A DNA stretch of 64,000 bases, from positions 62,001-126,000 of the forward strand of contig NZ_BMKR01000014.1 of the NCBI RefSeq assembly GCF_014644435.1, written 5' to 3'. Shown here one piece after another: positions 35,547 to 44,972 of this stretch. Both the position numbers and the translations under genes were made by a program. Position 1 is the first letter of the stretch; each line of letters opens with the position of its first letter. This DNA is from Paenibacillus albidus (lineage in GTDB: Bacteria > Bacillota > Bacilli > Paenibacillales > Paenibacillaceae). The notes beneath the pieces were generated by a model. It worked only from the letters and a program-made list of their open reading frames with translations, had not been told where the DNA came from and did no database searches.

Positions 35547-38500
35547 ATGAAAAAGAAAGTTTCCATATGGACAGCGCTCATATTGGCAGGAAATTTGTTA
35601 CTGGGGGCAGGTAGTCCATCGATTGGCCTCGGGACTACGGCGGTGTACGCCGCCGCTGAATTCGGAATAACAACCTCCCCGGCTGCCGGAGCAGCCTATG
35701 TGGAGGTTGGAGCTTCCCTCAGACTGAGTTTTGATCGGCAGGTAAGCCCGCAGAGCGGCGAGATTACCATTACACCTCAAGATGCGGCTACCCCTTTTGT
35801 CACCATCCCCATCGGCAGCTATGGATTAGTCGGCAGCTCAAATGCGTATGAACTGAAGCTTGGGGCGAACCAGCAATTTGCCCCCAACAAGACGTATACA
35901 GTGACTATCCCCAAAGGCCTGTTCAAGGACGCTTCCGGGGCGGAGTCTGCTCTGACTACATGGTCGTTCACTACCGCGCCACAGGGCAATGCAGCGATTA
36001 CCGCCAGCAGCTTCTCGCCGGCCAATGCTTCCCGGATAGAAGCAGGAGCATTATCACAGCTGAAATTCAGTTTGAACAAAAAGCTAAACAAAGGCGGAGG
36101 CTCCATCAGACTGCTATCTTCCGCTGACAACTCCACCCTTCAGGTATTTAAAATACAAGACGGGGAAGCGGCCGTTGATGTCCAAACTACGGACACTTCA
36201 ACAACCGTATCACTGCGGCTGGATAAACCATTGGCTGCGGGCGGCAACTACTATGTACTGATTGACGCGTACGCATTCAGGGATGATGATTTCACCACCT
36301 TCCCTGGCATATCCAGTGGAAATGTATGGAGCTTCTCAACATCAGGTGCAGCGGACATTCCTGTCACTGTAAATCCTGCCTCGAATAGCGGGAATGTGGC
36401 GGCGACGGCAAATCTGCAGCTTACCTTTGACCGGCCTATGATGCCTGCCTCGGGCACCATAACTGTGTCTCCTGGTGTGACAACTGATGCACGTACAAAA
36501 TGGCTTAACGTGAACTCCACCGCTGTTACAGGCGGAGGCAGCCGGACAATCACTTTACTTCCGGCCTCTGCGGAATCTCCATTGTTGAATGGCACACAAT
36601 ATACCGTGACTATACCCCAAGGGGCTTTTTACGATCAGGATGGACATGTCTTTCCTGCCTCCGGGCCGTATACCTGGACTTTCACCACTGCTTCCGTTAC
36701 AGGGATTGCTGTAGCTTCCTTGAATCCAACGGACCGCAGTGAATCGGTAGACGTCAACAAAGCAATAACCCTGACATTTAACCGGGATATGAAGTATAAC
36801 AGTACTGTGGCGAACGGTGTGGTTCTTTTCAACAGCAGCGGTGTACAAGTGCCATCGACTGTGCATACCGGATCATCGGCGAAGGAATTCGTGGTTAAAC
36901 CCAATGCTGCGCTGGAGTCCAATACAACTTATTATATCGATATCGCCAAAGGGGCTTTTTCGGACGCCAGCGATCCGCTTGCGGTCTATGACGGATTAAG
37001 CGGCAAAACATCCTGGAGCTTCAAAACAGTCTCTCTGGATAAGACGGCACCGTCGCTTACCTCCACCTACCTGGAGAATAACCGGACGATCCGTTTAAAA
37101 TATGATGAAACCCTGAGTTCTTCAGTGGGTCTGCTGACATCCAGCTTTCAGGTAACGGTCAACGACGAAAATCGTGCCATAGACAGTACCTATATTATGG
37201 GAGACAGTGTGTATGTGGTGCTCGGTACAGGAGTAGCTGTAGGACAGGTTGTTAAAGTCACCTATACGGGCGGGCTGCGCAGTATTCAGGATGCCTCCGG
37301 AAATATCGCCAGCACTTTTTCGCTCAGATCCGTCTCGAATACGATAGAATCTGCTTTTCCTATGCCGAAAGATGGCAGAGTATCGGGCAGGACCGTTACG
37401 CTGAATTTTAATGATTCGCTCAAAGGTATCTCTCCGTATGCTTACAGTCAATTTACAGTAGCGGCAGACGGATATTCGCTTGGAGTCAGCGAGATCAGAT
37501 CCAGCGGATCAACAGTATATCTGACCCTGGACAGTGATGCTGCAAACGGGCAGGCGGTAAGAGTGTCCTACTTTGCCGGTTCCTATCCTTTGCAAAATAC
37601 ACTGGGGCAGAATATTTCTGACTTCACCGACTTCTATATCCGTAACAGCAATGACACCATTGCTCCGGTGTTTCAAAGCGCAACCGGCTCCGGCAATAAA
37701 ATAGTCATTGCTTATAATGAAGGCTTGGCTACGACTGGCTTACCTTTAAACAGCCAATTCTCTGTTTTGGTAGGCGGAACACCAAACTATGTGACCAATG
37801 TAGCCGTAAGCAACAGTTCGGTGACACTGACTTTGCAAACTGCGCTGGCGGTTACACAGAATGTAACACTCTCTTATGTACCGGGTACAGCGGGGATCGC
37901 CGATCTGAACAATAACCGGGCGCCGTATATCAACCTGCAGCCGGTGACAGTATCTTCATCCACTTCTGTGTCTGAAATTAGCAGTGCAACAGTAAATGGA
38001 GATCAGCTTACAGTTACCTTCAGCAAAAATATGCAAACCTCCTCAGCCCTGCATGTGAACCAGTTTGGCGTGCGTGCGGACGGAAGCAGCGTTGGAGTTC
38101 AAAGCTATTCCCAATCGGGAAACACATTAAATTTGATCCTCTCCAGTGTCGTAAAAAGCGGGCAGACGGTTGATTTATCCTATATGACCGGTGCGGCACA
38201 AATCAAAGATCTGAACGGCAATGTGTTGTCCTCCTTTACATCGCTCGCTGTAAAGAACTTGACGGGAACCTCCGCGGGAACGGGGAGCCGCCCGGCATAT
38301 TTGGGAACCCTGGCTGCCAGTGAATTTGGAGAAGAATATCCGCTGCTGAAGAGTGACTCTTCAACGGCTGTGGATGACCGTTCCGTATATAATGAATCTG
38401 TCAAAAGATATGGTCTCGCAGCAGATCGTGTAGCGGCAAGTTATGAGTATTTGGCCAAGCTGGGTACGTCCACCCTGGCTTTTGAGGTTCCCTCCACGGA

Positions 38501-39578
38501 ACGGGCCGCTTATGTGACAGTACCGCTCAAGCCGCTCCTGGATGCGGTCAACCGCAACAAAGCGGCTAAGCTGGTGATCCGCCATGGGGAGAGTATATTC
38601 ACAGTGGCATTGGCAGACATTGATATGGTTGGACTCGCGACCAGCTTGATTGCGGACAGCAGCAACATTTCACTTATATTCCGTATGGAAAAGGTTCCGG
38701 TTGGAACGTTTGCTCCTTTTGAGAGCAAGCTGAAGACTCAGGGAATGCAAAGCGTGACCGATCTCATGGATTTCCGCCTGACGGCTGTGGGCAGTGCAAA
38801 CTTATCCAATGCTCAGGCCATCAATGTAAAAGGTGAATATGGGGTTCGGACTACAGCTACATTAAATGATGTTCAGACCTCTGCAGCAAGGTTGGATCTT
38901 ACGTATTATGATGCAGCCTACCTGCCTACCAAAATCAGCAAGGCAGGAAGTTATACGATGATCCGTGCCCGTACTTCGGGGAATCTGGTAGTGGGGACAT
39001 TCCTGTCCACCCGGTCATTTGCTGATATGGGCAGACATTGGAGTAATTCGATTGTTGCGGAGTTGGGTGCCAAGGGCATTATCGACAGCAGCTACGGCAC
39101 AACATTTATACCGGAACAAAAAATTACCCGGGCCGAGTTCGCTGTCATGATCAGCCGGGGACTCGGCTTGCAGGGAGACCGGGAGATGGCTCAGCGGTTC
39201 AGAGACGTACAGCCGTCTACGCAGGTCGGTGACTATATCGGGGCAGCAGCCAAAGCAGGCATTATCACCGGTAATACGGATGCAACGTTCCGGCCCAATG
39301 ACAATATTACTCGTGAGCAAATGGCGATTATGATTATCCGGGCGATGGAATATACCAATCATCCGATTACCTTAAGCGGCACGCCGGCAACGGCATTGAA
39401 TGCTTTTAAGGATAAAGCCAAAATCCAGAATCTAAGCGCCGAGTTTGTGGCCAAAGCTGTGCAAGCCGGGATCATCCTGGGGATGACGCCAACCGAATTC
39501 CAGCCGCAAGGCAATGCTACCCGTGCTCAAGGTGCGGTGATGCTGCAGCGGATGCTGAAGCAGGCTGATTACTTGTAA
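35547..39578 (+). CDS. Large exported surface protein with Ig-like, SWM-type and SLH repeats (1343 residues)
   Basis: Cell-wall-anchored exported protein. Signal peptide residues about 1-35 (cleavage near YAAAEF). Four Big_5-type Ig-like domains (about 36-495) each end with a (T/S)W(S/T)F(T/K)T phrase and contain YTVTIPKG(L/A)F-like strands. Four SWM-type repeats of about 100 residues follow (about 497-905), each with a short NG(D/N)-like turn, a QF.V..DG strand and a V.(L/V)SY strand. After a 240-residue region of unknown fold come three SLH domains (1156-1205, about 1217-1266, 1286-1340). ATG 35547 behind GAGAGGAG is preferred to the in-frame upstream codon. Likely adhesin or accessory S-layer protein; ligand unknown. 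Confidence 0.87.
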   Translation: MKKKVSIWTALILAGNLLLGAGSPSIGLGTTAVYAAAEFGITTSPAAGAAYVEVGASLRLSFDRQVSPQSGEITITPQDAATPFVTIPIGSYGLVGSSNAYELKLGANQQFAPNKTYTVTIPKGLFKDASGAESALTTWSFTTAPQGNAAITASSFSPANASRIEAGALSQLKFSLNKKLNKGGGSIRLLSSADNSTLQVFKIQDGEAAVDVQTTDTSTTVSLRLDKPLAAGGNYYVLIDAYAFRDDDFTTFPGISSGNVWSFSTSGAADIPVTVNPASNSGNVAATANLQLTFDRPMMPASGTITVSPGVTTDARTKWLNVNSTAVTGGGSRTITLLPASAESPLLNGTQYTVTIPQGAFYDQDGHVFPASGPYTWTFTTASVTGIAVASLNPTDRSESVDVNKAITLTFNRDMKYNSTVANGVVLFNSSGVQVPSTVHTGSSAKEFVVKPNAALESNTTYYIDIAKGAFSDASDPLAVYDGLSGKTSWSFKTVSLDKTAPSLTSTYLENNRTIRLKYDETLSSSVGLLTSSFQVTVNDENRAIDSTYIMGDSVYVVLGTGVAVGQVVKVTYTGGLRSIQDASGNIASTFSLRSVSNTIESAFPMPKDGRVSGRTVTLNFNDSLKGISPYAYSQFTVAADGYSLGVSEIRSSGSTVYLTLDSDAANGQAVRVSYFAGSYPLQNTLGQNISDFTDFYIRNSNDTIAPVFQSATGSGNKIVIAYNEGLATTGLPLNSQFSVLVGGTPNYVTNVAVSNSSVTLTLQTALAVTQNVTLSYVPGTAGIADLNNNRAPYINLQPVTVSSSTSVSEISSATVNGDQLTVTFSKNMQTSSALHVNQFGVRADGSSVGVQSYSQSGNTLNLILSSVVKSGQTVDLSYMTGAAQIKDLNGNVLSSFTSLAVKNLTGTSAGTGSRPAYLGTLAASEFGEEYPLLKSDSSTAVDDRSVYNESVKRYGLAADRVAASYEYLAKLGTSTLAFEVPSTERAAYVTVPLKPLLDAVNRNKAAKLVIRHGESIFTVALADIDMVGLATSLIADSSNISLIFRMEKVPVGTFAPFESKLKTQGMQSVTDLMDFRLTAVGSANLSNAQAINVKGEYGVRTTATLNDVQTSAARLDLTYYDAAYLPTKISKAGSYTMIRARTSGNLVVGTFLSTRSFADMGRHWSNSIVAELGAKGIIDSSYGTTFIPEQKITRAEFAVMISRGLGLQGDREMAQRFRDVQPSTQVGDYIGAAAKAGIITGNTDATFRPNDNITREQMAIMIIRAMEYTNHPITLSGTPATALNAFKDKAKIQNLSAEFVAKAVQAGIILGMTPTEFQPQGNATRAQGAVMLQRMLKQADYL

Positions 39579-39615
39579 GAGAGCGCAATTAGGAAGTGTA
39601 ATAAAAGTATAACGG

Positions 39616-39664
39616 GGAGTGTCCCAGAAGCCATGAAATGGCTGTATGGGACACTCCTTTCGTT
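39616..39664 (+). terminator. Rho-independent terminator after the SLH adhesin gene
   Basis: GGAGTGTCCC (39616-39625) pairs with GGGACACTCC (39648-39657); inside it AGCCAT/ATGGCT forms a second short stem. Followed by TTTCGTTT. Confidence 0.85.
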
Positions 39665-40020
39665 TGTTCTGGAGCAGGATACAGATGAACACTATGTGGA
39701 CGCTTCGTGAACGGACCGTTGTTTGGGCTGCTGTTCTTTTGGTGAAGTGGAAATGCCACCTAACCCTGAACTGAAGGAGCGGTTTCTTTGTCCATTCAAT
39801 AGATCACGGACCATAGTGAGAGACTTATATAGGAGCCCCCGGGCTTGAACCCCGACTTTTGCGAATTTTATCCTCTAAAGCTCGTAATCTCTTAGAAATC
39901 GCAACTTTTCCACCTGATTACAGTCTATTAAAGGTGTACCGGGAAATTAGATTTTTTGAGTTTCCAGACTTGGATAACGGATATGGACTGTAAAAAAAGT
40001 GATGGGAGAGTTACGCTGAA
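39665..40020 (+). other. Intergenic region without a recognisable gene
   Basis: About 355 bases. No ORF with a ribosome site is seen on either strand. Around 39830-39860, read on the minus strand, there is a short tRNA T-arm-like stretch (GGGGTTCAAGCCC), but no matching acceptor, D or anticodon arm. The last 30 bases carry GGGAG, the ribosome site of the next gene. No consensus promoter could be read with confidence. Confidence 0.5.
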
Positions 40021-42747
40021 ATGAATGAAGTTGTCATGAATAAGAGAAACAAGGAAGCTGTGCGGGGAATAAAGATGTCGTCTGCAAAAAAATGGGTGGC
40101 CGCCTCCTTGGCCGGTGTCCTGTGGATCATGCCAGTTATCGGCAGTGAAGGAATGCCGCAGTTTGGACAAGCAGCACCAGCAGCTTCTGCTGCCTCTGCT
40201 GTTACTGTGAATAAGCTGGGAGAAGAAGTCATTACTTCAGGCGCGATTATGATGAAGTACAAATATACTACGACACGTTCCGGGAAACGTGCGACGGGCC
40301 TCGCGGATGTCATTCGCGTAGACCTGAACAATCCCTATGTATCTGTTGATGTCATGACCGGCAAAGGCGGCAACCTGACTACCCGCCAAAGCACCGGCGG
40401 CATGGCCAAAGAAACAGGCGCAGTGGCTGCCGTAAACGGCGATTATTTTAATACAGGCGGTGAAGGATCCCCGATTGGCGGGCAGGTTACAGCGGGAGAA
40501 TTGCTCTCAACACCGTCCCAGCTTAACGGAATGTATGCTTTTGCAGTTACCAAAGACCGGAAGCCCCTGATAGACGAGTTCACATTTGAGGGGAAAATAA
40601 CGGCGGAAGATGGTGCGCAGTTCCCGCTCTCCGGCATCAATAAGGGAGCCTATAACCCTGAGGGTGGCAGTTCTACATACAGTCATGCCCACGCTATGTA
40701 TATTTATACGGATGCCTGGACGGCCCTGGAGCGGCCGAAGAACAGCTCTACCACACCGACGGAAGTTTTGGTAGAGAACGGAGTCATCACGCAAATTTCA
40801 GAGAATGCCGCACTGCCTATGGCTGTTCCCAAGGGAGCTTATATTTTGCGGACCCATGGACTGGCTGCACAATATGTCACCGCTCATCTGACAGTAGGGC
40901 AAAAGCTGACCAGCACCTATGCACTGATATCCAAAACGACGCAGCAGCCACTGGACCCGGCAACTCTGCAGACCATGATTGGTGGACATACCATTCTAGT
41001 GAACAACGGGAAAGCGGCTACGTTCTCCAGATCCACTAGCAGCATAGGGGGCGTCCGGGCGCGTACCGCACTCGGATATTCACAGGACGGCCGTTATGTA
41101 TATGTAATAGCCGTGGAGAAAAACAATAACAGTTCAGGCATGTCCCTGACCGAGCTTCAATCTTTTATGACAGGCATCGGGGTCTGGAAAGGCCTTAATC
41201 TGGATGGAGGCGGCTCTACAACCATGGTAGACCGTCCGCTGGCGGAGACAACAGCTACGCTCACCTTTGATACTGAGTACGGCACAGAGCAGCGCAGCAT
41301 TGTTAATGGACTGGGGGTATATACCTCGGCTCCAAAGGGTGAAGTCAAAGGCATTAAGATCAGCGGAGACTCCGTGCTGCTCATTGGTCAGAAAGCAAGC
41401 TATTCTTTAAAAGGTTATGATACCTACTATAATCCTATCGATGTAGCTGCCGGTAATCCGGCCTGGAAATCAAGCGGCGGCAGCGCTACGGTCAGCGCCG
41501 GGGAAGTAACGGCAGTGAAGCCGGGAACCGTCACGCTTACGGCTACGAGCGGCACGGCAAATGCGTCTACGGAGGTTACTGTTCTTGGCGGTGAAGATCT
41601 GACCAGCCTGACAGTGGGCACGCCTACGGCCCCTTTGAAGGCGGGAGCTTCGGTCTCAGTGCCTGTAACTGCAGCAACAAAGAGCAATGGGAAGGTTACA
41701 GTACCGAATTCGGCGCTGAAGTGGGAATATGTCGGCTTTGAGGGCAGTGTTCAGGACGGCAAGCTCACTGTGAATTCCGTGAAGGAAGGGGTCTCTACCG
41801 GCTATGCGATCGCCCGCTACGACGGTTTTAGCACAGCTGTTGTACTCTCGACCGCAGCGGCCACTTCCTGGGAGGATTTTGAGAATGTGACGTATCCGCT
41901 CGCATTCACGACCAATGTTCCGGCTGTAAAGGGAACGGCAGCTGTAGTTGCCGGAAACGGGGAACGGGCCGGCTCCAAAGTGCTGTCCCTGGGCTATGAT
42001 ATGACTGCCGGCAGCGGCAAGATGTACGCCTATGCCCAGTGGAACGGCACAACAGGCAAAGAGGTTCCGGCTGCGGCGACTGCGATGTCGCTGGATGTGA
42101 TGGGAGATATGAGTCTGAACTGGCTGCGGGCTGAATTTGTCGACAACGGCGGTGCTACAGTATATGTGGACCTGGCCAAGATCATCGATTGGAACGGCTG
42201 GAAGAACCTCAATATTGATTTGTCGGGTTCCGGAATGAAATTCCCGGCTTCCTTGAAGAGATTGTATGTTGTGAATGTGGAAGAGGGCCAGGATGAGCGG
42301 GCCAAGACAGGTACGGTTGCTTTTGACAACATCAAATTCACCATGCCTTCACTGTCCAGTGAAGCGGGGCTGCCTAAAGGTTCTGCAATGATGAGTATAG
42401 GTTCCAAGGCCATTACCGTGAATGGTGCTAAAAAAGCAATAGATGTAGCGCCTATTATGAAGGACGGCAGTACGTATGTGCCGATTCGGTATGTGCTGGA
42501 TGCGTTTGGCGGAAGTGCGGCCTGGGATCCGGCTACGAAAAAGATAATGGTGCTGCGCGGTTCAAAGGCACTGGATCTAACCCTGAACAAAAAGGAATTC
42601 ATTCTGAACGGAAAACGCCAAAGTGCCGAAGTAGCGCCTCTACTCCTGCAAGGGAGGACTTTAGTACCACTGAGATTGGTTTCCGAGCAATTAGGTTTGA
42701 CTGTAAAATGGGAACAAAAAACGAAGACCGTAACTATTGAATCATGA
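40021..42747 (+). CDS. Secreted phosphodiester glycosidase-like protein with C-terminal stalk domain
   Basis: 908-residue exported protein. Signal peptide about 20-58 (after a basic N-terminus, hydrophobic WVAASLAGVLWIMPVIG). Residues about 95-440 match the NAGPA-like phosphodiester glycosidase fold, with VAAVNGDYFNTGG near 136-148, LNGMYAFAVTKDR, GGHTILVNNG and NLDGGGSTTMV. A Big_2-like Ig domain spans about 442-530, followed by a beta-rich region. A copper-amine-oxidase N-terminal-like stalk domain lies at about 797-908 (YVPIRYVLDAFGGSAAWD, LVPLRLVSEQLGLTVKWE). The family removes GlcNAc-1-P caps or cleaves sugar-phosphate diesters, so a wall-polymer substrate is a reasonable inference. No SLH domain; the stalk domain may provide wall binding. 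Confidence 0.83.
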   Translation: MNEVVMNKRNKEAVRGIKMSSAKKWVAASLAGVLWIMPVIGSEGMPQFGQAAPAASAASAVTVNKLGEEVITSGAIMMKYKYTTTRSGKRATGLADVIRVDLNNPYVSVDVMTGKGGNLTTRQSTGGMAKETGAVAAVNGDYFNTGGEGSPIGGQVTAGELLSTPSQLNGMYAFAVTKDRKPLIDEFTFEGKITAEDGAQFPLSGINKGAYNPEGGSSTYSHAHAMYIYTDAWTALERPKNSSTTPTEVLVENGVITQISENAALPMAVPKGAYILRTHGLAAQYVTAHLTVGQKLTSTYALISKTTQQPLDPATLQTMIGGHTILVNNGKAATFSRSTSSIGGVRARTALGYSQDGRYVYVIAVEKNNNSSGMSLTELQSFMTGIGVWKGLNLDGGGSTTMVDRPLAETTATLTFDTEYGTEQRSIVNGLGVYTSAPKGEVKGIKISGDSVLLIGQKASYSLKGYDTYYNPIDVAAGNPAWKSSGGSATVSAGEVTAVKPGTVTLTATSGTANASTEVTVLGGEDLTSLTVGTPTAPLKAGASVSVPVTAATKSNGKVTVPNSALKWEYVGFEGSVQDGKLTVNSVKEGVSTGYAIARYDGFSTAVVLSTAAATSWEDFENVTYPLAFTTNVPAVKGTAAVVAGNGERAGSKVLSLGYDMTAGSGKMYAYAQWNGTTGKEVPAAATAMSLDVMGDMSLNWLRAEFVDNGGATVYVDLAKIIDWNGWKNLNIDLSGSGMKFPASLKRLYVVNVEEGQDERAKTGTVAFDNIKFTMPSLSSEAGLPKGSAMMSIGSKAITVNGAKKAIDVAPIMKDGSTYVPIRYVLDAFGGSAAWDPATKKIMVLRGSKALDLTLNKKEFILNGKRQSAEVAPLLLQGRTLVPLRLVSEQLGLTVKWEQKTKTVTIES

Positions 42748-42804
42748 TATGTTAATATAAAGGTAAGCCTTTAATATGATCCGATAGAAATGGGGCAAGC
42801 ATCC

Positions 42805-43965
42805 GTGGAATTTCAAGCCGATGCGATTGATCGCGTGATAAAGAACACCATCGACGTGATGGAGAGCAGCAAGTATCAGATTTTTGAAATATTGCAGGTT
42901 GCACGGGATGAGCTTGTTGCACTCACCAAAGAACTGCAGCGGGTAATGGAAGAAACGGATGAAACCTTGTTAAAAGTAGACAAACTGGAGATTCAGTATC
43001 ATCGTTCACGGATCCGGTTGACGGAAGTCAGCCGGGATTTTGTCCGCTATACGGAAAAGGACATTCGGATTGCTTATGAGAAGGCAACGGAGCTTCAACT
43101 GGAGCTCATGATGACCAGAGAGCGGGAAGTCTATCTGCGGAGCAGACGCGACGAGCTGCAGATGCGGGTCCGCAGTGTGGAGAATTCTGTGGAGCGCGCT
43201 GAATCGATTGGTTCGCAAATGAGTGTGGTCACGGAATATTTGTCGGGAGAATTGGGACAGGTGACGAGAATTGTCGAATCCGCCAAGAATCGACAAATGA
43301 TTGGTCTCAAAATAATCCTGGCTCAGGAAGAGGAACGTAAAAGAATTGCCCGGGAAATTCATGATGGTCCCGCACAAATGCTCGCAAATCTAGTCCTTAG
43401 GACGGAAATTGTAGAAAGAATGCTGGTAAAGCAGGAATTCAAGCTGGTGCAGGACGAAATAGTAGACTTGAAAGGGCAGGTTCGATATAGCCTGGAAGAA
43501 ATGCGCAAGGTTATTTTTAATTTACGTCCCATGGCGCTCGACGATTTAGGACTGATTCCGACACTGAGGAAATATGTGCATGACTATGAGGAGAAAACGA
43601 AGATCCGAACCACTTTTGAAACAAGGGGCAAGGAGCACCGGTTAACCTCGGCGATGGAAGCGGCAGTCTACCGCCTCGTTCAGGAAGCACTTTCCAATGC
43701 TGCGAAACATGCCTATCCGAGCTACGTGCTGGTGGAAATTACATACCAAGCGCAGTTGATCAAGATTGTCGTCAAGGATAATGGGCTAGGCTTTAATGTG
43801 CAAAAAATCAAGAGTGAGCAGGGCAACCGTGAGAGCTTTGGCCTTGTAGGCATGCGGGAACGCGTGGAACTGCTTGAGGGAAGAATGGAAATTGAATCAG
43901 CCGAGAATCAGGGAACAACAATCGTAATCCATATTCCGACGAATGTGGAAAAGGGAAAGGAGTAA
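42805..43965 (+). CDS. degS: Sensor histidine kinase DegS
   Basis: Cytoplasmic kinase of the DegS-DegU pair, controlling exoenzymes, competence and motility. A long coiled-coil sensor (about 1-165) with no membrane segment precedes the HisKA_3 phospho-acceptor EEERKRIAREIHDGPAQML (His186), FNLRPMALDDLGLIPTLRKY, and an HATPase domain with the N box EALSNAAKHA, DNGLGF and GLVGMRERVELL. The start is uncertain: GTG 42805 gives (M)EFQADAIDRVIKNTI as in relatives with ATGGGG as ribosome site; ATG 42790 would add five residues but has no ribosome site. degU follows after 4 bases. Confidence 0.93.
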   Translation: MEFQADAIDRVIKNTIDVMESSKYQIFEILQVARDELVALTKELQRVMEETDETLLKVDKLEIQYHRSRIRLTEVSRDFVRYTEKDIRIAYEKATELQLELMMTREREVYLRSRRDELQMRVRSVENSVERAESIGSQMSVVTEYLSGELGQVTRIVESAKNRQMIGLKIILAQEEERKRIAREIHDGPAQMLANLVLRTEIVERMLVKQEFKLVQDEIVDLKGQVRYSLEEMRKVIFNLRPMALDDLGLIPTLRKYVHDYEEKTKIRTTFETRGKEHRLTSAMEAAVYRLVQEALSNAAKHAYPSYVLVEITYQAQLIKIVVKDNGLGFNVQKIKSEQGNRESFGLVGMRERVELLEGRMEIESAENQGTTIVIHIPTNVEKGKE

Positions 43966-43969
43966 TGTG

Positions 43970-44692
43970 ATGGAGAACCAGAGCTCTGGCAAAACGCCCA
44001 TTAAAGTTCTTTTGGCGGATGATCACCAGCTGTTTCGTGAAGGACTTAAGCGCATTTTGAACATGGAGGAGGATATTGAGGTCATCGGCGAGTGCGGTGA
44101 CGGTATTCAGGTCCTGGAATTCTGCAATATTACTAAACCGGATATTGTTCTGATGGACATCAATATGCCGATTGAGAACGGCGTGGAAGCCACGCAAAAG
44201 CTGCGGGAAATGTTCCCGGAAGTTAAGGTCATTATTTTGTCCATTCATGATGATGAGAGTTATGTGTTCGAAACCCTGCGTAAGGGTGCGAACGGATATT
44301 TGCTGAAGGATATGGAGGCAGAGTCTCTGATTAATGCCATTCGTTCGGTTTGTGAAGGACATGCCTTTATTCATCCCAAGGTTACCGGCAAGTTGATTAA
44401 TCAGCTGCGCCGTATGACGTATTTGAATGAGACGGGTGCAATGACGGAAACGGCCGTAAAAGAAGCCGGTGTTAAATTCGTGGCCGGTGACAACAATCCG
44501 TTAACCCGCCGCGAAGCGGAAGTTCTACGGCTGATGGCCGAGGGCAAAAGCAACAAGATGATCGGGGAATATTTGTTCATTAGTGAAAAAACCGTTAAAA
44601 ACCATGTCAGCAGCATTCTACAGAAGATGGAAGTAGACGATCGTACACAAGCTGTAATTAATTCGATCAAATACGGCTGGGTCACCCTGTAG
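43970..44692 (+). CDS. degU: Response regulator DegU
   Basis: NarL/FixJ-type transcription factor phosphorylated by DegS. Receiver domain (about 9-127) with acidic pocket ADDH and phospho-acceptor Asp63 in DIVLMDINMP; LuxR-type helix-turn-helix (about 172-235) with LTRREAEVLRLMAEGKSNK and ISEKTVKNHVSSILQKM. ATG at 43970 follows AAAGGAG by 7 bases; a GTG one codon upstream is possible. 240 residues. The degSU pair immediately precedes the com and flagellar genes, as in Bacillus. Confidence 0.96.
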   Translation: MENQSSGKTPIKVLLADDHQLFREGLKRILNMEEDIEVIGECGDGIQVLEFCNITKPDIVLMDINMPIENGVEATQKLREMFPEVKVIILSIHDDESYVFETLRKGANGYLLKDMEAESLINAIRSVCEGHAFIHPKVTGKLINQLRRMTYLNETGAMTETAVKEAGVKFVAGDNNPLTRREAEVLRLMAEGKSNKMIGEYLFISEKTVKNHVSSILQKMEVDDRTQAVINSIKYGWVTL

Positions 44693-44972
44693 CAAGAGCA
44701 TAACGTTTAACTGAGCGTTTTGGAGAATCCTAATATTCTAGAAAATCGTTACATATATTAATCTCTGCCTGCAGCAGCGATTTGGTATTGTTTCTATCTG
44801 CCGCCATATTCGAATTTTGCAAAATGCTGATTTAAATAGGTACCTGGCAGTAAAGCAGAATATGATTACTATAATGGGGGGCAGGGCCTGTTCCCCTCTT
44901 CGGGACATTGGGCAGTCACCGACCTTTTGCAGCCGGCATATATTGTCGGTATACAAGAGGAGGTGCATCTCC

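Noticed and set aside
39830..39870. tRNA-like T-arm on the minus strand (GGGGTTCAAGCCC), possible tRNA or attachment-site remnant
   Set aside because: No matching acceptor strand, D arm or anticodon arm could be found nearby, the T stem has a mismatch, and no integrase or flanking repeat is present.
42752..42776. Inverted repeat TAAAGG-TAAG-CCTTTA before degS
   Set aside because: Only six base pairs and no T-run; too short to call an operator or terminator.
42758..42787. TAAA and TCCGATAG before degS as a SigD promoter
   Set aside because: The spacer would be 18 bases and the start point would fall about 10 bases before the GTG, leaving no room for a ribosome site.
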